In this document: positions 1 through 8,188 of the stretch, piece by piece
How positions within the stretch are numbered: the first letter of the stretch is position 1
How the letters are laid out: every line of letters starts with the position of its first letter
Assembly (NCBI RefSeq): GCF_947495735.1
Contig: NZ_CANMAA010000006.1
Span: 1 to 64,000 of the forward strand
DNA: 64,000 nucleotides
Direction: 5' to 3'
Origin: an uncultured Pseudokineococcus sp.
Lineage (GTDB): Bacteria > Actinomycetota > Actinomycetes > Actinomycetales > Quadrisphaeraceae
The notes under the pieces: model-generated
What the model was told of the DNA's origin: nothing
Seen by the model: the letters and a program-made list of their open reading frames with translations, nothing else
Databases searched by the model: none
Made by a program: the position numbers and the translations under genes

Positions 1-27
1 GTCCATCACGGCAGTGAACCTGACCAT
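1..27 (-). other. possible start of a further minus-strand gene (edge)
   Basis: On the minus strand an ATG at position 27 is preceded by a GGGGAC stretch and stays open for nine codons to the window edge. It could be the first codons of a gene downstream of the chelatase. Nine codons are too few to judge, so this is only a pointer for whoever holds the adjoining sequence. Confidence 0.15.
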
Positions 28-79
28 CGCCGTCCCCTGGTGGCTTCGGCTGTTGCGACCACCGCGAGGATCCGGGCAG

Positions 80-95
80 GGCCGTCCGGACGGCC
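80..95. repeat. 16-bp perfect palindrome downstream of the chelatase
   Basis: GGCCGTCC directly abuts its reverse complement GGACGGCC. It lies 20 bases beyond the stop codon of the minus-strand chelatase gene. It could be a weak terminator stem or a protein-binding site; there is no T tract. Confidence 0.3.
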
Positions 96-114
96 AGGGG
101 GCGGAGGGCAGCGC

Positions 115-873
115 TCAGACGGGCAGGGCCGCGGCGGCGTCGAAGCGCGACCAGACGGCCGCCAGCACCCGGGGCTCCAGCGCGCCGTCGGGCGCGGTGA
201 GCAGGGGCTCGGAGACGGCGTCGGCGCCGACCCCGGCGAGCCGGTCGTGGAAGAAGCCGGGCCCGAGCAGGTAGGAGGCCACCAGGACGCGCCGGGCGCC
301 CCGCTCGCGCAGGGCCGCGACGGCGTCCGGGACGCGGGGCTGCGCCGCCGCCCCGTAGCCCACGACGACCTCGCCGTCGTGGCGGGTCCGCAGCGCTGCG
401 GCCACGCGCTCGACGTCGGGGGCGGCGCGCGGGTCGCTCGACCCGGCGGCCGCGAGCACGACGGCGTCCCCGGGGAGCGCGCCGGCCTCGGCGAGCCGGT
501 CGGCGAGCACCTCGTCGAGCAGCGGGTGGGGGCCCAGGGGCCCGGCCGAGACCGCCCGAGACCACGGGGCCACGGCGCGCGCCACGTCGGAGCCCACGTG
601 GTGCCCGGCGGACAGCAGCACCGGCACGACCACCACGCCGCGCTCGGGCGCGTGCTGGGCGACGACGTCGGCCACGGTCGGCGGCTGCACGTCGACGAAG
701 GCGGCGCGCACGGCCGTGCCCGGACGGGCGCGCGACAGCGCGTCCACCAGCGCCCCGACGGTGCGCCGCCCCCGCGGCCCCCGCGTGCCGTGGGCGCACA
801 GCACGAGCAGCGGTGCCGAGCCGCCGGGCGACGGCGTGCTCGGGGGCGGCGGCGTCGCGCTCTGCTCGTCCAC
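115..873 (-). CDS. CbiX-type sirohydrochlorin chelatase family protein
   Basis: Predicted CbiX/SirB-family chelatase, which inserts a metal into sirohydrochlorin for siroheme or cobalamin synthesis; 252 aa. The N-terminal half carries the family's AHGTR motif (His28) and a strand ending in SAGHH (His91/His92), the likely metal-handling histidines. The C-terminal half repeats the fold with a GSSDP motif but lacks these histidines, as is usual for the long two-lobed form. The GTG at 873 was chosen because the frame upstream is Arg/Ala-rich noise. CACGAT lies 6 bases before it and no Shine-Dalgarno sequence is visible, so the message may be leaderless. The substrate metal cannot be told from sequence. 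Confidence 0.8.
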   Translation of the reverse strand: MDEQSATPPPPSTPSPGGSAPLLVLCAHGTRGPRGRRTVGALVDALSRARPGTAVRAAFVDVQPPTVADVVAQHAPERGVVVVPVLLSAGHHVGSDVARAVAPWSRAVSAGPLGPHPLLDEVLADRLAEAGALPGDAVVLAAAGSSDPRAAPDVERVAAALRTRHDGEVVVGYGAAAQPRVPDAVAALRERGARRVLVASYLLGPGFFHDRLAGVGADAVSEPLLTAPDGALEPRVLAAVWSRFDAAAALPV

Positions 874-1205
874 GCACCGATCGTGGCACCTCGCGCGCGA
901 CGGCGTCGCCCCGCCCCGGCGCCCCGGCGCAGCCCGCTCGCCGGGCACCGAGCCCCGCCGGACCTCCCCGCGCGCGTGCTGCGCGCGCCGGCACCGCCCC
1001 GGCGTGCCGGAGACCGCCGCACCGAGGGACAGCACCGCCCGGAGACCCCGACGTCCCCGTCGTCGTCCTGCTCCGGGACCGCCCCGCCGGGAGCGCCCCG
1101 CCCGGGACCACCCTCCCTGGGAGCGCCCTGGGCGCAGCCTGCGCCTTCGCCCCGCCGGGCGCGCCGATCACGACGGCGCCGCGCGCTGCTGCGAGGATCG
1201 CCGGC
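874..1205. other. intergenic region between divergent genes
   Basis: 332 bases separate the chelatase (-) and the membrane-protein gene (+). The sequence is very GC-rich, with short repeats of GGGAGCGCCC near 1090-1130 and a GAGGAT hexamer at about 1193-1198 that could serve the downstream gene as ribosome-binding site or -10 element. I see no coding signal. Confidence 0.5.
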
Positions 1206-1736
1206 ATGAGCACTCCTGACGACAGCACCCGGCGCCCCGTGGCCGGCGACCCCGACCTCTCCGCGCACGGCGCCGCGCCCGCCGACGGCCCCGCCACCAC
1301 CACCGACCTCGACCGCGACGACGACGTCCTCCTCGTCGAGGAGGACCGCCGGCGCGAGCGCGGCGGCTCCGCCGGCCCCGGTCTGGCCCTGTCCGGCCTG
1401 CTCACCGGCCTGCTGGCCCTCTTCCTCGCCGGGACGGAGTCCGCTGTCCGCGAGTGCACGCCCGACCCGGTCGGCGTCACCGCCAGCGGGGTCGACGGGT
1501 ACCTCACCGCCCTGCTGCTCGCCGTCGTCGCCGTCGTCCTGTCGGCCGTCGGCGTGGCGCTCTCGCGGGAGGCGCGCTGGGGCGCGTCCGTCGGCGTCGC
1601 CGGCGTCGTGGTCGGCGTCCTCGTGGTCGTGGTGTGGCTGCTGTCGGTGTGGCTGCTGGCCGCCGACCCCGTCGACCTCGCCACGGTGACCTCGCAGGAG
1701 GCGACCTTCCCGCTGCAGGGCGTCGGCTGCGCCTGA
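1206..1736 (+). CDS. small hydrophobic membrane protein, unknown function
   Basis: 176 aa. Residues 1-55 are acidic and polar and probably cytoplasmic. They are followed by three hydrophobic segments: about 57-75 (GLALSGLLTGLLALF), about 97-117, and about 125-150 (VVGVLVVVVWLLSVWLLA). Two cysteines lie outside the membrane segments, one after the first segment and one as the penultimate residue, and could form a disulfide. I do not recognise a family. The ATG at 1206 has GAGGA 9 bases upstream. A strong hairpin follows the stop, so this is probably a single-gene unit. Confidence 0.75.
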   Translation: MSTPDDSTRRPVAGDPDLSAHGAAPADGPATTTDLDRDDDVLLVEEDRRRERGGSAGPGLALSGLLTGLLALFLAGTESAVRECTPDPVGVTASGVDGYLTALLLAVVAVVLSAVGVALSREARWGASVGVAGVVVGVLVVVVWLLSVWLLAADPVDLATVTSQEATFPLQGVGCA

Positions 1737-1754
1737 CCCGCCCGACCCTCGGCG

Positions 1755-1793
1755 ACGAGGCCCCCGCGACGCACGTCGTCGCGGGGGCCTCGT
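1755..1793 (+). terminator. terminator after membrane-protein gene
   Basis: A 16-bp perfect stem (1755-1770 with 1778-1793, core AGGCCCCCGCGAC) closes a 7-base loop. There is no T tract, as is normal for actinobacterial I-shaped terminators. Confidence 0.8.
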
Positions 1794-1886
1794 GCGTCGG
1801 GGCTCCTGCGCGTCGGGGGTGCTGCGCGTCGGGGGGCTCGCCCGCCGGGGCAGGCGGGAGCCCGCCGCGGACCGAGGAGCCGCAGC

Positions 1887-1950
1887 GGCCCGCCCGGCCC
1901 GCCCGGCCCGCCCGGCCCGCCCGGGCCCGCCCGGCCCGCCCGGCCCGCCC
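1887..1950. repeat. 9-bp tandem repeat, seven units
   Basis: Seven consecutive copies of GGCCCGCCC; the fifth carries one extra G. The tract lies in the gap before the NYN-like gene, preceded at about 1795-1845 by looser repeats of CTGCGCGTCGGGG. It is most likely a non-coding, slippage-prone tract; the extra base breaks any shared reading frame. Confidence 0.85.
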
Positions 1951-1984
1951 GGCGCGGCGGGGCGAGGGCGCTCGGGGTGGGAGC

Positions 1985-2707
1985 ATGCGGCGCGTGGGAC
2001 TGGGTGGAGCGCCGGGCGAGTGGGCCGACTACGAGTGGGTGCGGCTCGCCGACCTGCCGCAGGCCCGGGACGGGCGGGCGGCCGGTGCCGCGGCGGGAGT
2101 CGCACCCGACGGGCCCCGGCGCCGGGGGCGGGTGCGGCGGTCCGCGACGAGCGCCCCGGCACCCGCGCCCGACCCGCTGGGCGCGGCCGTCTGCGCGTGG
2201 CTCGACCGAGACCCGCTGTGGGGCGAGGGACCGGGCACCCGGGTGCTGCTGGCCGACCTCGACAACCTGCGAGCCGGGCCCGTGCGCTGGCGCGCGCGCA
2301 TGGCCGTGGTGGTCGGGCTGGCGCGCCAGGCCGACGTCGTGGGCATCTCGGGCCAGCACGGCGCGGCCGAGCGCGCCGCCCCGCACCTCGGGGAGTGGGC
2401 GGAGGTCGTGCGCGCCGTCGACGACGGCAGCGACCTCGCCGACCACGAGCTGCTCGACGTCGCCGCGTCGGTGCCGGCGGAGGCGGAGCCCCTGCGCGTG
2501 GTCGTGATGAGCAACGACAACATCTTCGCCGACCTCGCCGACCGGGGCCGCCTCGTCGTCGCCTCCCCGGGGGCGGACGCCCTCAGCGAGCGGCTCGACG
2601 GCGCCGCTGCCGACGTCGTCGACCTCGCCGCCCTCGAGGGCGCGATGGCCGCGGAGCTGGCCGCCGCCCTCGAGGCCGACGACGCCGAGGAGACCGGGGC
2701 GGGCTGA
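1985..2707 (+). CDS. NYN/PIN-like domain protein, orphan
   Basis: 240 aa. Residues 1-85 are low-complexity and Arg/Ala/Pro-rich. From residue 86 there is a compact fold: a beta strand ending in LLADLDNL (Asp91, Asp93, Asn94), a middle acidic block DDGSDLADHELLD (146-158), and a strand followed by SNDNIFADLADRG (176-188). This order of D-x-D-N, D-x-x-D-x-x-L and S-x-D-x-x-F resembles the metal-binding core of NYN/PIN ribonucleases. If correct, it would cut or bind RNA. The ATG at 1985 has only a weak GGGTGGGAG upstream. The nuclease role is inference; no database match was made. Confidence 0.6.
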   Translation: MRRVGLGGAPGEWADYEWVRLADLPQARDGRAAGAAAGVAPDGPRRRGRVRRSATSAPAPAPDPLGAAVCAWLDRDPLWGEGPGTRVLLADLDNLRAGPVRWRARMAVVVGLARQADVVGISGQHGAAERAAPHLGEWAEVVRAVDDGSDLADHELLDVAASVPAEAEPLRVVVMSNDNIFADLADRGRLVVASPGADALSERLDGAAADVVDLAALEGAMAAELAAALEADDAEETGAG

Positions 2708-2713
2708 GCCCGC

Positions 2714-4003
2714 TCAGCGCACCTCGGCCAGCAGGCGCTGCAGCCGGCCCACGCCCTCGACGAGGTCGTCGTCGCCGAGGGCGTACGACAGGCGCAGGTA
2801 GCCGCTGGGCCCGAAGGCCTCGCCCGGGACCACCGCCACCTCCGCCTCGGCCAGCACGACCTCGGCGAGCTCGGCGGACGTCGTGGGGGTGCGCCCCCGC
2901 AGCTCGCGCCCGAGCAGGCCCTGCACGCTGGGGTAGGCGTAGAAGGCCCCCTGCGGCATCGGGCAGACCACGCCGTCGATCTCGCGGAGCATCGAGACCA
3001 TCGTGCGGCGCCGGCGGTCGAACGCCTCGCGCATCGACGCGACGGCCGACAGGTCGCTGGTCAGCGCCTCCACCGCGGCGCGCTGGGAGACGTTGGCCAC
3101 GTTCGACGTCAGGTGGGACTGCAGGTTGGTCGCGGCCCGCACCACGTCGAGGGGGCCGGCCAGCCACCCCACCCGCCAGCCCGTCATCGCGTAGGTCTTC
3201 GCGACGCCGTTCAGCACGACGCACGTGTCGGCGAGCTCGGGCACGAGGACCGGCATCGACGGCGCCGTGGCGCCGTCGTAGACGAGGTGCTCGTAGATCT
3301 CGTCCGTCACGACCCAGACGCCGTGCTCCAGCGCCCAGCGGCCGATCGCCTCCACCTGCTCGGGCGGGTAGACGGCGCCGGTGGGGTTGGAGGGCGAGCA
3401 GAAGAGCAGGACCTTGGTACGCGGGGTGCGCGCCGCCTCGAGCTGCTCGACGGTGACCAGGTAGCCGGCGTCCTCGCCCGCGAAGACCTCCACCGGCACG
3501 CCGCCGGCCAGGCGGACCGCCTCCGGGTAGGTCGTCCAGTACGGCGCGGGCAGGAGCACCTCGTCACCCGGGTCCAGCAGCGTGGCGAAAGCCGTGTACA
3601 CCGCCTGCTTGCCGCCGTTGGTGACGAGCACCTGCGCGGGGTCCAGCTCGAGCCCGGAGTCACGCGCCGTCTTGGCGACGACCGCCGCCCGCAGGTCGGG
3701 GAGCCCCGCGGCCGGGGTGTAGCGGTGGTTGGCGGGCTCCCGCGCGGCGGCGGCGGCCGCCTCGACGACGGGTGCCGGCGTCGGGAAGTCCGGCTCGCCC
3801 GCCCCGAAGCCGATCACCGGGCGGCCCTGCGCCTTGAGGGCCTTGGCCCGGGCGTCCACGGCGAGGGTCGCCGACTCGGCGATGCCGCCGACCCGGGCGG
3901 ACACGCGGGCCGCGGGGCCCCGGGGGGTGTCGCGGGGGGTGTCGCGCGGGGTGCCGCTCTGGGCTGCGGGGGAGGCGTCGGGGGCGGCGGTCTCGTCGGT
4001 CAC
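2714..4003 (-). CDS. aspC: pyridoxal-phosphate aminotransferase class I/II (aspartate aminotransferase-like)
   Basis: 429 aa, fold-type I aminotransferase; probably transfers the amino group between aspartate and 2-oxoglutarate. Visible motifs are [11 protein letters not shown] (95-105), SNPTG with Asn206, TDEIYEHL with Asp234 and Tyr237, the PLP lysine in [14 protein letters not shown] (Lys269), and Arg near the C-terminus in YLRLSYA. Residues 1-35 form a non-conserved tail with the repeat [12 protein letters not shown] from a 12-bp DNA repeat. The GTG at 4003 has GGAGGA 10 bases upstream. The same neighbour precedes tRNA-Trp and secE in other actinobacteria. Exact substrate is inferred. Confidence 0.85.
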   Translation of the reverse strand: MTDETAAPDASPAAQSGTPRDTPRDTPRGPAARVSARVGGIAESATLAVDARAKALKAQGRPVIGFGAGEPDFPTPAPVVEAAAAAAREPANHRYTPAAGLPDLRAAVVAKTARDSGLELDPAQVLVTNGGKQAVYTAFATLLDPGDEVLLPAPYWTTYPEAVRLAGGVPVEVFAGEDAGYLVTVEQLEAARTPRTKVLLFCSPSNPTGAVYPPEQVEAIGRWALEHGVWVVTDEIYEHLVYDGATAPSMPVLVPELADTCVVLNGVAKTYAMTGWRVGWLAGPLDVVRAATNLQSHLTSNVANVSQRAAVEALTSDLSAVASMREAFDRRRRTMVSMLREIDGVVCPMPQGAFYAYPSVQGLLGRELRGRTPTTSAELAEVVLAEAEVAVVPGEAFGPSGYLRLSYALGDDDLVEGVGRLQRLLAEVR

Positions 4004-4091
4004 GCGCGCGATCCTCCCACCGCGGACCCGGCCGGGGCCGGGTCCGCCCGCTCCGCGGACCGGCGCGCGCAGCCGCGCCCGAGGGGCGGGG

Positions 4092-4122
4092 TTCGACGGC
4101 GGCAGGCGCAGCCGCGTACAGT
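4092..4122 (+). promoter_or_regulatory. candidate promoter of tRNA-Trp/secE
   Basis: TTCGAC at 4092-4097 and TACAGT at 4117-4122 with a 19-base spacer. TACAGT also serves as the -10 of the rplM promoter in this window. The spacer is long, so confidence is moderate. Confidence 0.4.
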
Positions 4123-4193
4123 GACCGACGGCAGCACAGGTGCGCCGTCCGCCATCCCCGCCGGGGTGGTCGTCGGCGCGCCGCAGCGGCCGA

Positions 4194-4266
4194 AGGGCAG
4201 TGGCGCAATTGGTAGCGCACCGGTCTCCAAAACCGGCGGTTGTGGGTTCGAGTCCCTCCTGCCCTG
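4194..4266 (+). tRNA. tRNA-Trp (anticodon CCA)
   Basis: A cloverleaf folds with 7-bp acceptor stem AGGGCAG/CTGCCCT, an AATTGGTAG D-loop, anticodon stem CCGGT/ACCGG with loop CTCCAAA, and a TTCGAGT T-loop; discriminator G. The CCA end is not encoded. The T-stem GTGGG/CCCTC contains a T-T mismatch at its second pair. Position before secE is the standard actinobacterial arrangement. Confidence 0.95.
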
Positions 4267-4392
4267 CGGACGCCGTCCCCCCGGGGGGCGGCGAGGCAGC
4301 CGAGCGGTCCGGCGCGGTGGGGCGCCCAGCGGGGCGCCGTCGCGCGGGCCGCTGCGGCGCACCCGATCCCGAGACCCGAGGCAGGAGCCCCT

Positions 4393-4701
4393 GTGACGCA
4401 CGCCGATGCGGCCGACGCCCCACGTCCTGGTGGAGGCGCTCCCGGTGACAGCGGCTCCGGCGGCGGCTCCTCGCCCGTCCGCGGTGGCGGCGCCGACCGG
4501 GCCCCCGGCGTGGGCGCCCGCCTGGTGCGCTTCCTGCGCGAGGTGTGGGCCGAGCTCAGCAAGGTCGTCCGCCCGACGCGACGCGAGCTCCTCACCTACA
4601 CCGCGGTGGTGCTCGTCTTCGTGGCCGTCGTGATGCTCTACGTGTCCGCCCTGGACTTCGTCTTCGGGCGCGCCGTCCTCTGGGTCTTCGGCGGCGGCTG
4701 A
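4393..4701 (+). CDS. secE: preprotein translocase subunit SecE
   Basis: 102 aa. SecE clamps the two halves of SecY in the membrane. Residues 1-40 are a Gly/Ser/Pro-rich cytoplasmic tail. An amphipathic helix follows ([20 protein letters not shown], 44-63), then one transmembrane helix at about 67-91 ([20 protein letters not shown]), the single-helix form expected in actinobacteria. The GTG at 4393 has GCAGGAG 6 bases upstream. It is followed by nusG, the usual partner. Confidence 0.93.
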   Translation: MTHADAADAPRPGGGAPGDSGSGGGSSPVRGGGADRAPGVGARLVRFLREVWAELSKVVRPTRRELLTYTAVVLVFVAVVMLYVSALDFVFGRAVLWVFGGG

Positions 4702-4794
4702 GCCGCACCGGACCCCGTCCGACCCGAGACCCCCGCGGGCGCGCAGCGCCGACGCGCGCCCCCCCGCCCAGCACGCCGGAAGGCAGGCCCACCC

Positions 4795-5643
4795 GTGACC
4801 GAGCAGCAGACCGAGCAGCAGCCCGACCCCGCGCTCGACGCAGCCCTCGACCGGGAGGTCGAGACCGACGTCGCCCCGGACGTCACGCAGGACGCGGGCA
4901 CCGGCGCCGGGCAGGGCGAGGACGCCGTCGCGCAGGACGAGGACGCCGTCGCGCAGGACAGGGAGCGGGTGGACGTCGGCGACGGCGCCGTCGGCCCGGT
5001 GGACGTGGACGCCTCCGACGAGGAGGGCGACCCGGTCGAGGAGTTCAAGGCGGCGCTGCGCCGTGAGCCGGGCGACTGGTACGTCATCCACTCCTACGCG
5101 GGCTACGAGAACCGCGTGAAGGCGAACCTCGAGAACCGCATCACCAGCCTCAACATGGAGGACTACATCTACGGGATCGAGGTCCCCATGGAGGAGGTGA
5201 CGGAGATCAAGAACGGCCAGCGCAAGCTGGTCCGCCGCGTCCGGATCCCCGGCTACGTCCTCGTCCGCATGGACCTCACCGACGAGTCGTGGGGCGCCGT
5301 CCGGCACACGCCGGGCGTCACGGGCTTCGTCGGCCACACCCACCAGCCGGTGCCGCTGAGCCTCGACGAGGTGTTCTCCATGCTGGCGCCGACGATCGCG
5401 CCGAAGGAGCAGCGCGCAGGCGCCTCCGGCGGCGGCGAGGGCGGCGGCGCGCAGCCGGCGCGCACCACCGAGGTCGACTTCGAGGTCGGCGAGTCGGTCA
5501 CCGTCATGGAGCCGCCCTTCGAGACGCTCCCGGCGACGATCACCGAGATCAACGCGGACGCCCAGAAGCTCAAGGTCCTCGTGTCCATCTTCGGCCGCGA
5601 GACGCCCGTCGAGCTGGCGTTCAACCAGGTCGCCAAGCTCTGA
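4795..5643 (+). CDS. nusG: transcription termination/antitermination protein NusG
   Basis: 282 aa. NusG binds the RNA polymerase clamp and couples transcription to Rho or the ribosome. Residues 1-92 are an acidic, disordered extension. The NGN domain starts at about 94 ([20 protein letters not shown]) and includes the [13 protein letters not shown] segment. The C-terminal KOW domain is [21 protein letters not shown] 21-bp segment in the extension is exactly duplicated. The GTG at 4795 follows GGAAGG. The family is about 180 aa in E. coli; long acidic N-tails are known in actinobacteria. Confidence 0.95.
   Translation: MTEQQTEQQPDPALDAALDREVETDVAPDVTQDAGTGAGQGEDAVAQDEDAVAQDRERVDVGDGAVGPVDVDASDEEGDPVEEFKAALRREPGDWYVIHSYAGYENRVKANLENRITSLNMEDYIYGIEVPMEEVTEIKNGQRKLVRRVRIPGYVLVRMDLTDESWGAVRHTPGVTGFVGHTHQPVPLSLDEVFSMLAPTIAPKEQRAGASGGGEGGGAQPARTTEVDFEVGESVTVMEPPFETLPATITEINADAQKLKVLVSIFGRETPVELAFNQVAKL
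4918..4959 (+). repeat. 21-bp exact tandem duplication inside nusG
   Basis: Two adjacent identical copies (4918-4938 and 4939-4959) encode EDAVAQD twice in the acidic N-terminal extension of NusG. The unit is a multiple of three, so the frame is kept. Confidence 0.9.
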
Positions 5644-5766
5644 CGACCCCCGGCAGGCCGGCGCCCCGCGGCGCCCGCCGCCGGCACCAGACCCCCGGCG
5701 GCGAGTCAGCGCCGCCGGCGCCCGCGGCCCCCGAGGTCCCGGGCACCTGCGAGAGAAGGACGTGCC

Positions 5767-6198
5767 ATGCCCCCCAAGAAGAGGGTCTCCGGACTCATCA
5801 AGCTCCAGATCAAGGCCGGCGCCGCGACGCCGGCCCCGCCGATCGGCCCCGCGCTGGGCCAGCACGGCGTGAACATCATGGAGTTCTGCAAGGCCTACAA
5901 CGCCGCGACGGAGTCCCAGCGCGGCAACGTGGTCCCGGTCGAGATCACGGTGTACGAGGACCGCTCGTTCACCTTCATCACCAAGACGCCGCCGGCCGCC
6001 GAGCTCATCAAGAAGGCCGCGGGCGTCGACAAGGGCTCCCCGACCCCCCACACCGCGAAGGTCGCCAACCTGACGGCCGAGCAGGTCCGGGCCATCGCCG
6101 AGCAGAAGCTCGAGGACCTCAACGCCAACGACGTCGAGGCGGCGAGCAAGATCATCGCCGGCACCGCGCGCTCGATGGGCATCACGGTCCAGGGCTGA
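5767..6198 (+). CDS. rplK: 50S ribosomal protein L11
   Basis: 143 aa, normal length. L11 forms the GTPase-associated centre on 23S rRNA and is the thiostrepton target with that rRNA. The N-terminal [20 protein letters not shown] carries the conserved proline loop, and [12 protein letters not shown] follows. The C-terminal rRNA-binding domain ends at SMGITVQG. The ATG has AGAAGGA 6 bases upstream. It is followed by rplA after 155 bases, forming the L11 operon. Confidence 0.97.
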   Translation: MPPKKRVSGLIKLQIKAGAATPAPPIGPALGQHGVNIMEFCKAYNAATESQRGNVVPVEITVYEDRSFTFITKTPPAAELIKKAAGVDKGSPTPHTAKVANLTAEQVRAIAEQKLEDLNANDVEAASKIIAGTARSMGITVQG

Positions 6199-6353
6199 CC
6201 CGCTCCTCCCGGCGCCCCTCGGGGCACCGACCGCACCACCAGTGGCAGGGCCCGCGCTGGCTCGCCGACCACGACTCCCACCCGAAGGGCTCCCGGACTC
6301 CTCCGGTCGCCCGCCCCACCGCGGCCCCGCGCCGCGAGATGCGAGGAGCTGAC

Positions 6354-7067
6354 ATGCGCAGCAAGAAGTACCGCGCCGCCGTCGAGAAGATCGACGAGAC
6401 CCGCCTGTACGCGCCGCTCGACGCCGTGCGCCTGGCGCGCGAGACGTCCACGACGTCCTACGCCGGCACCGTCGAGGTCGCCATGCGGCTCGGCGTCGAC
6501 CCCCGCAAGGCCGACCAGATCGTGCGCGGCACGGTCAACCTGCCCCACGGCACGGGCAAGACGGCCCGCGTCCTCGTCTTCGCGACCGGCGACCGCGCCG
6601 CGCAGGCCGAGGCGGCCGGCGCGGACGTCGTCGGCGGCGACGAGCTGATCGAGCGCGTCCAGGGCGGCTTCCTGGACTTCGACGCGGCCGTGGCCACGCC
6701 GGACCTCATGGGCAAGGTCGGCCGGCTGGGCCGCGTGCTGGGCCCCCGCGGGCTCATGCCCAACCCGCGCACCGGCACGGTGACGATGGACGTGGCCAAG
6801 GCGGTCTCGGACATCAAGGGCGGCCGCATCGAGTTCCGCGTCGACAAGCACTCCAACCTGCACTTCGTCGTGGGGAAGACCTCCTTCACCGACGAGCAGC
6901 TGGTGCAGAACTACGGCGCGGCGCTGGAGGAGGTGCTGCGGCTCAAGCCGTCGGCGTCCAAGGGCCGCTACATCGCCAAGGCCGTCATGACCACGACGAT
7001 GGGCCCGGGCATCCCGCTCGACGCCTCCCGCACGCGCGACCTCCTGGAGGAGACCCCCGCGGTCTGA
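6354..7067 (+). CDS. rplA: 50S ribosomal protein L1
   Basis: 237 aa. L1 forms the mobile stalk at the E site and in many bacteria represses its own operon. Motifs seen are [16 protein letters not shown], the conserved [20 protein letters not shown] loop, and [10 protein letters not shown]. The ATG at 6354 was preferred over an in-frame ATG at 6339 because GAGGAG lies at the correct distance before it and the protein begins with the family's MRSKKYR. A strong terminator follows. Confidence 0.97.
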   Translation: MRSKKYRAAVEKIDETRLYAPLDAVRLARETSTTSYAGTVEVAMRLGVDPRKADQIVRGTVNLPHGTGKTARVLVFATGDRAAQAEAAGADVVGGDELIERVQGGFLDFDAAVATPDLMGKVGRLGRVLGPRGLMPNPRTGTVTMDVAKAVSDIKGGRIEFRVDKHSNLHFVVGKTSFTDEQLVQNYGAALEEVLRLKPSASKGRYIAKAVMTTTMGPGIPLDASRTRDLLEETPAV

Positions 7068-7078
7068 CGCACCTGCCC

Positions 7079-7115
7079 ACGAGCCCCCGTCCCGGTCCCC
7101 GGGGCGGGGGCTCGT
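7079..7115 (+). terminator. terminator of the rplK-rplA unit
   Basis: A 15-bp stem (7079-7093 with 7101-7115, one G-T pair) with a 7-base loop, 11 bases after the rplA stop. It separates this unit from the rplJ promoter. Confidence 0.85.
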
Positions 7116-7178
7116 CGCGTCCCGGCCCGCGCGCGCCCGGTTCTCGTGCGCACGGGGCCGCCGGGCGGTGGAGGGGAT

Positions 7179-7207
7179 TTGGCGCTCCTCCGCGCGTCGC
7201 CTAGGCT
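7179..7207 (+). promoter_or_regulatory. rplJ-rplL promoter
   Basis: TTGGCG at 7179-7184 and TAGGCT at 7202-7207, spacer exactly 17. Transcription would start near 7214, immediately before the L10 leader. The infA promoter uses the same TAGGCT -10. Confidence 0.7.
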
Positions 7208-7213
7208 GCCCAC

Positions 7214-7447
7214 GACCGAAGACCGCCGGTCGCCGTCCGCTCGCGGACGGCGCCAAGGTCCCGCGACCGACGCGGGTGCCGGCGCAGGTGCCAGCTCCTC
7301 CCGCCGTCACCCCCTGGGGTGCGGCGCCCCGAGCCCCGTGCGCCGTGCGCCGGGGCTCTCGTCGTCCCCGGGCCCGAGCCGTCGGGAGCCCGCTCGTCGG
7401 GGTCTCGACGGCGGTGGTGACCACCCACCCACCCCGGAAGGAGGGCC
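7214..7447 (+). ncRNA. ribosomal L10 leader (cis-regulatory RNA)
   Basis: About 230 bases between the promoter and rplJ. The block ACCGAAGACCGCCGGT (7215-7230) resembles the conserved binding element of L10 leaders. A 9-bp hairpin with CTCG loop follows (7231-7252), and GAGCCCC/GGGGCTC (7331-7337 with 7352-7358) could be the attenuator stem. Known role: the L10-L12 complex binds the leader and represses its own synthesis. The fold was judged by eye. Confidence 0.65.
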
Positions 7448-8050
7448 ATGGCGAAGCCCGAGAAGGAAGCGGCGGTCGCCGAGCTCGCGGAGCGCTTCCG
7501 CGGCTCGAACGCCGCCGTGCTGACCGAGTACCGCGGGCTCAGCGTCGCGCAGCTCAAGCGGCTGCGCCGCGTGCTGGGCGACGACGTGACGTACGCGGTC
7601 TCCAAGAACACCCTCACGAAGATCGCGGCGTCCCAGGCGGGCGTCGACGCGTTCGACGCCGACCTCAAGGGCCCCACGGCCATCGCGTTCATCAGCGGTG
7701 ACCCCGTGGAGGCCGCGAAGGGCCTGCGCGACTTCGCGAAGGAGAACCCGCAGCTCGTCATCAAGGCGGGTCTGCTCGACGGGCGCGCGATGAGCGCGGC
7801 CGAGATCGGCCAGCTCGCGGACCTCGAGTCCCGCGAGGTGCTGCTCGCCAAGACCGCCGGCGCTCTCAAGGCCACGCTGTCGCGGGGCGCCTACGTCCTC
7901 GCGGCGCCGCTGTCCAAGGCCGTCCGGACGGTCGAGGCCCTGCGCGTCGAGCGCGAGGCCCAGGGCGGCCCCGCCGCCGCGGACGAGGCTCCGGCCGACG
8001 CCGCACCCGCGGACGAGGCCTCGGCCGAGCCCGCTCCCGCGGACGCCTGA
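7448..8050 (+). CDS. rplJ: 50S ribosomal protein L10
   Basis: 200 aa; the base of the L7/L12 stalk. The N-terminal domain is typical: [38 protein letters not shown]. The C-terminal helix that binds L12 dimers is followed by a tail of [15 protein letters not shown] repeats not needed for the fold (residues about 175-200). The ATG has an excellent GGAAGGAGGG upstream. It is preceded by the leader RNA through which it is probably autoregulated, and followed by rplL. Confidence 0.97.
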   Translation: MAKPEKEAAVAELAERFRGSNAAVLTEYRGLSVAQLKRLRRVLGDDVTYAVSKNTLTKIAASQAGVDAFDADLKGPTAIAFISGDPVEAAKGLRDFAKENPQLVIKAGLLDGRAMSAAEIGQLADLESREVLLAKTAGALKATLSRGAYVLAAPLSKAVRTVEALRVEREAQGGPAAADEAPADAAPADEASAEPAPADA

Positions 8051-8071
8051 GCCGCACCCGGAGCGTGCGGC
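8051..8071 (+). terminator. small hairpin between rplJ and rplL
   Basis: A 7-bp stem GCCGCAC/GTGCGGC with a 7-base loop begins directly after the rplJ stop. It may act as an attenuator or RNA processing site; L12 is needed in several copies per L10, so the two genes often differ in output. Confidence 0.4.
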
Positions 8072-8188
8072 CCCGCCGCCCGCTCCGCCGCCCCCCGGGG
8101 CGAGCACCGCACCAGCACGCCCACCGAACCCGCCCCACCAGGCCCGCCGAGAGCGCGGGCCGGGCACCGACCTGAGAGGAACGCCCCC

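Noticed and set aside
1887-1950. Collagen-like GPPGPP coding in the 9-bp repeat
   Set aside because: The single inserted base breaks the pattern, no ribosome-binding site fits, and the NYN-like gene starts downstream.
6-2162. 718-codon minus-strand frame covering the chelatase and membrane-protein region
   Set aside because: Arg/Pro/Ala-rich shadow product with no motif; the real genes explain the region.
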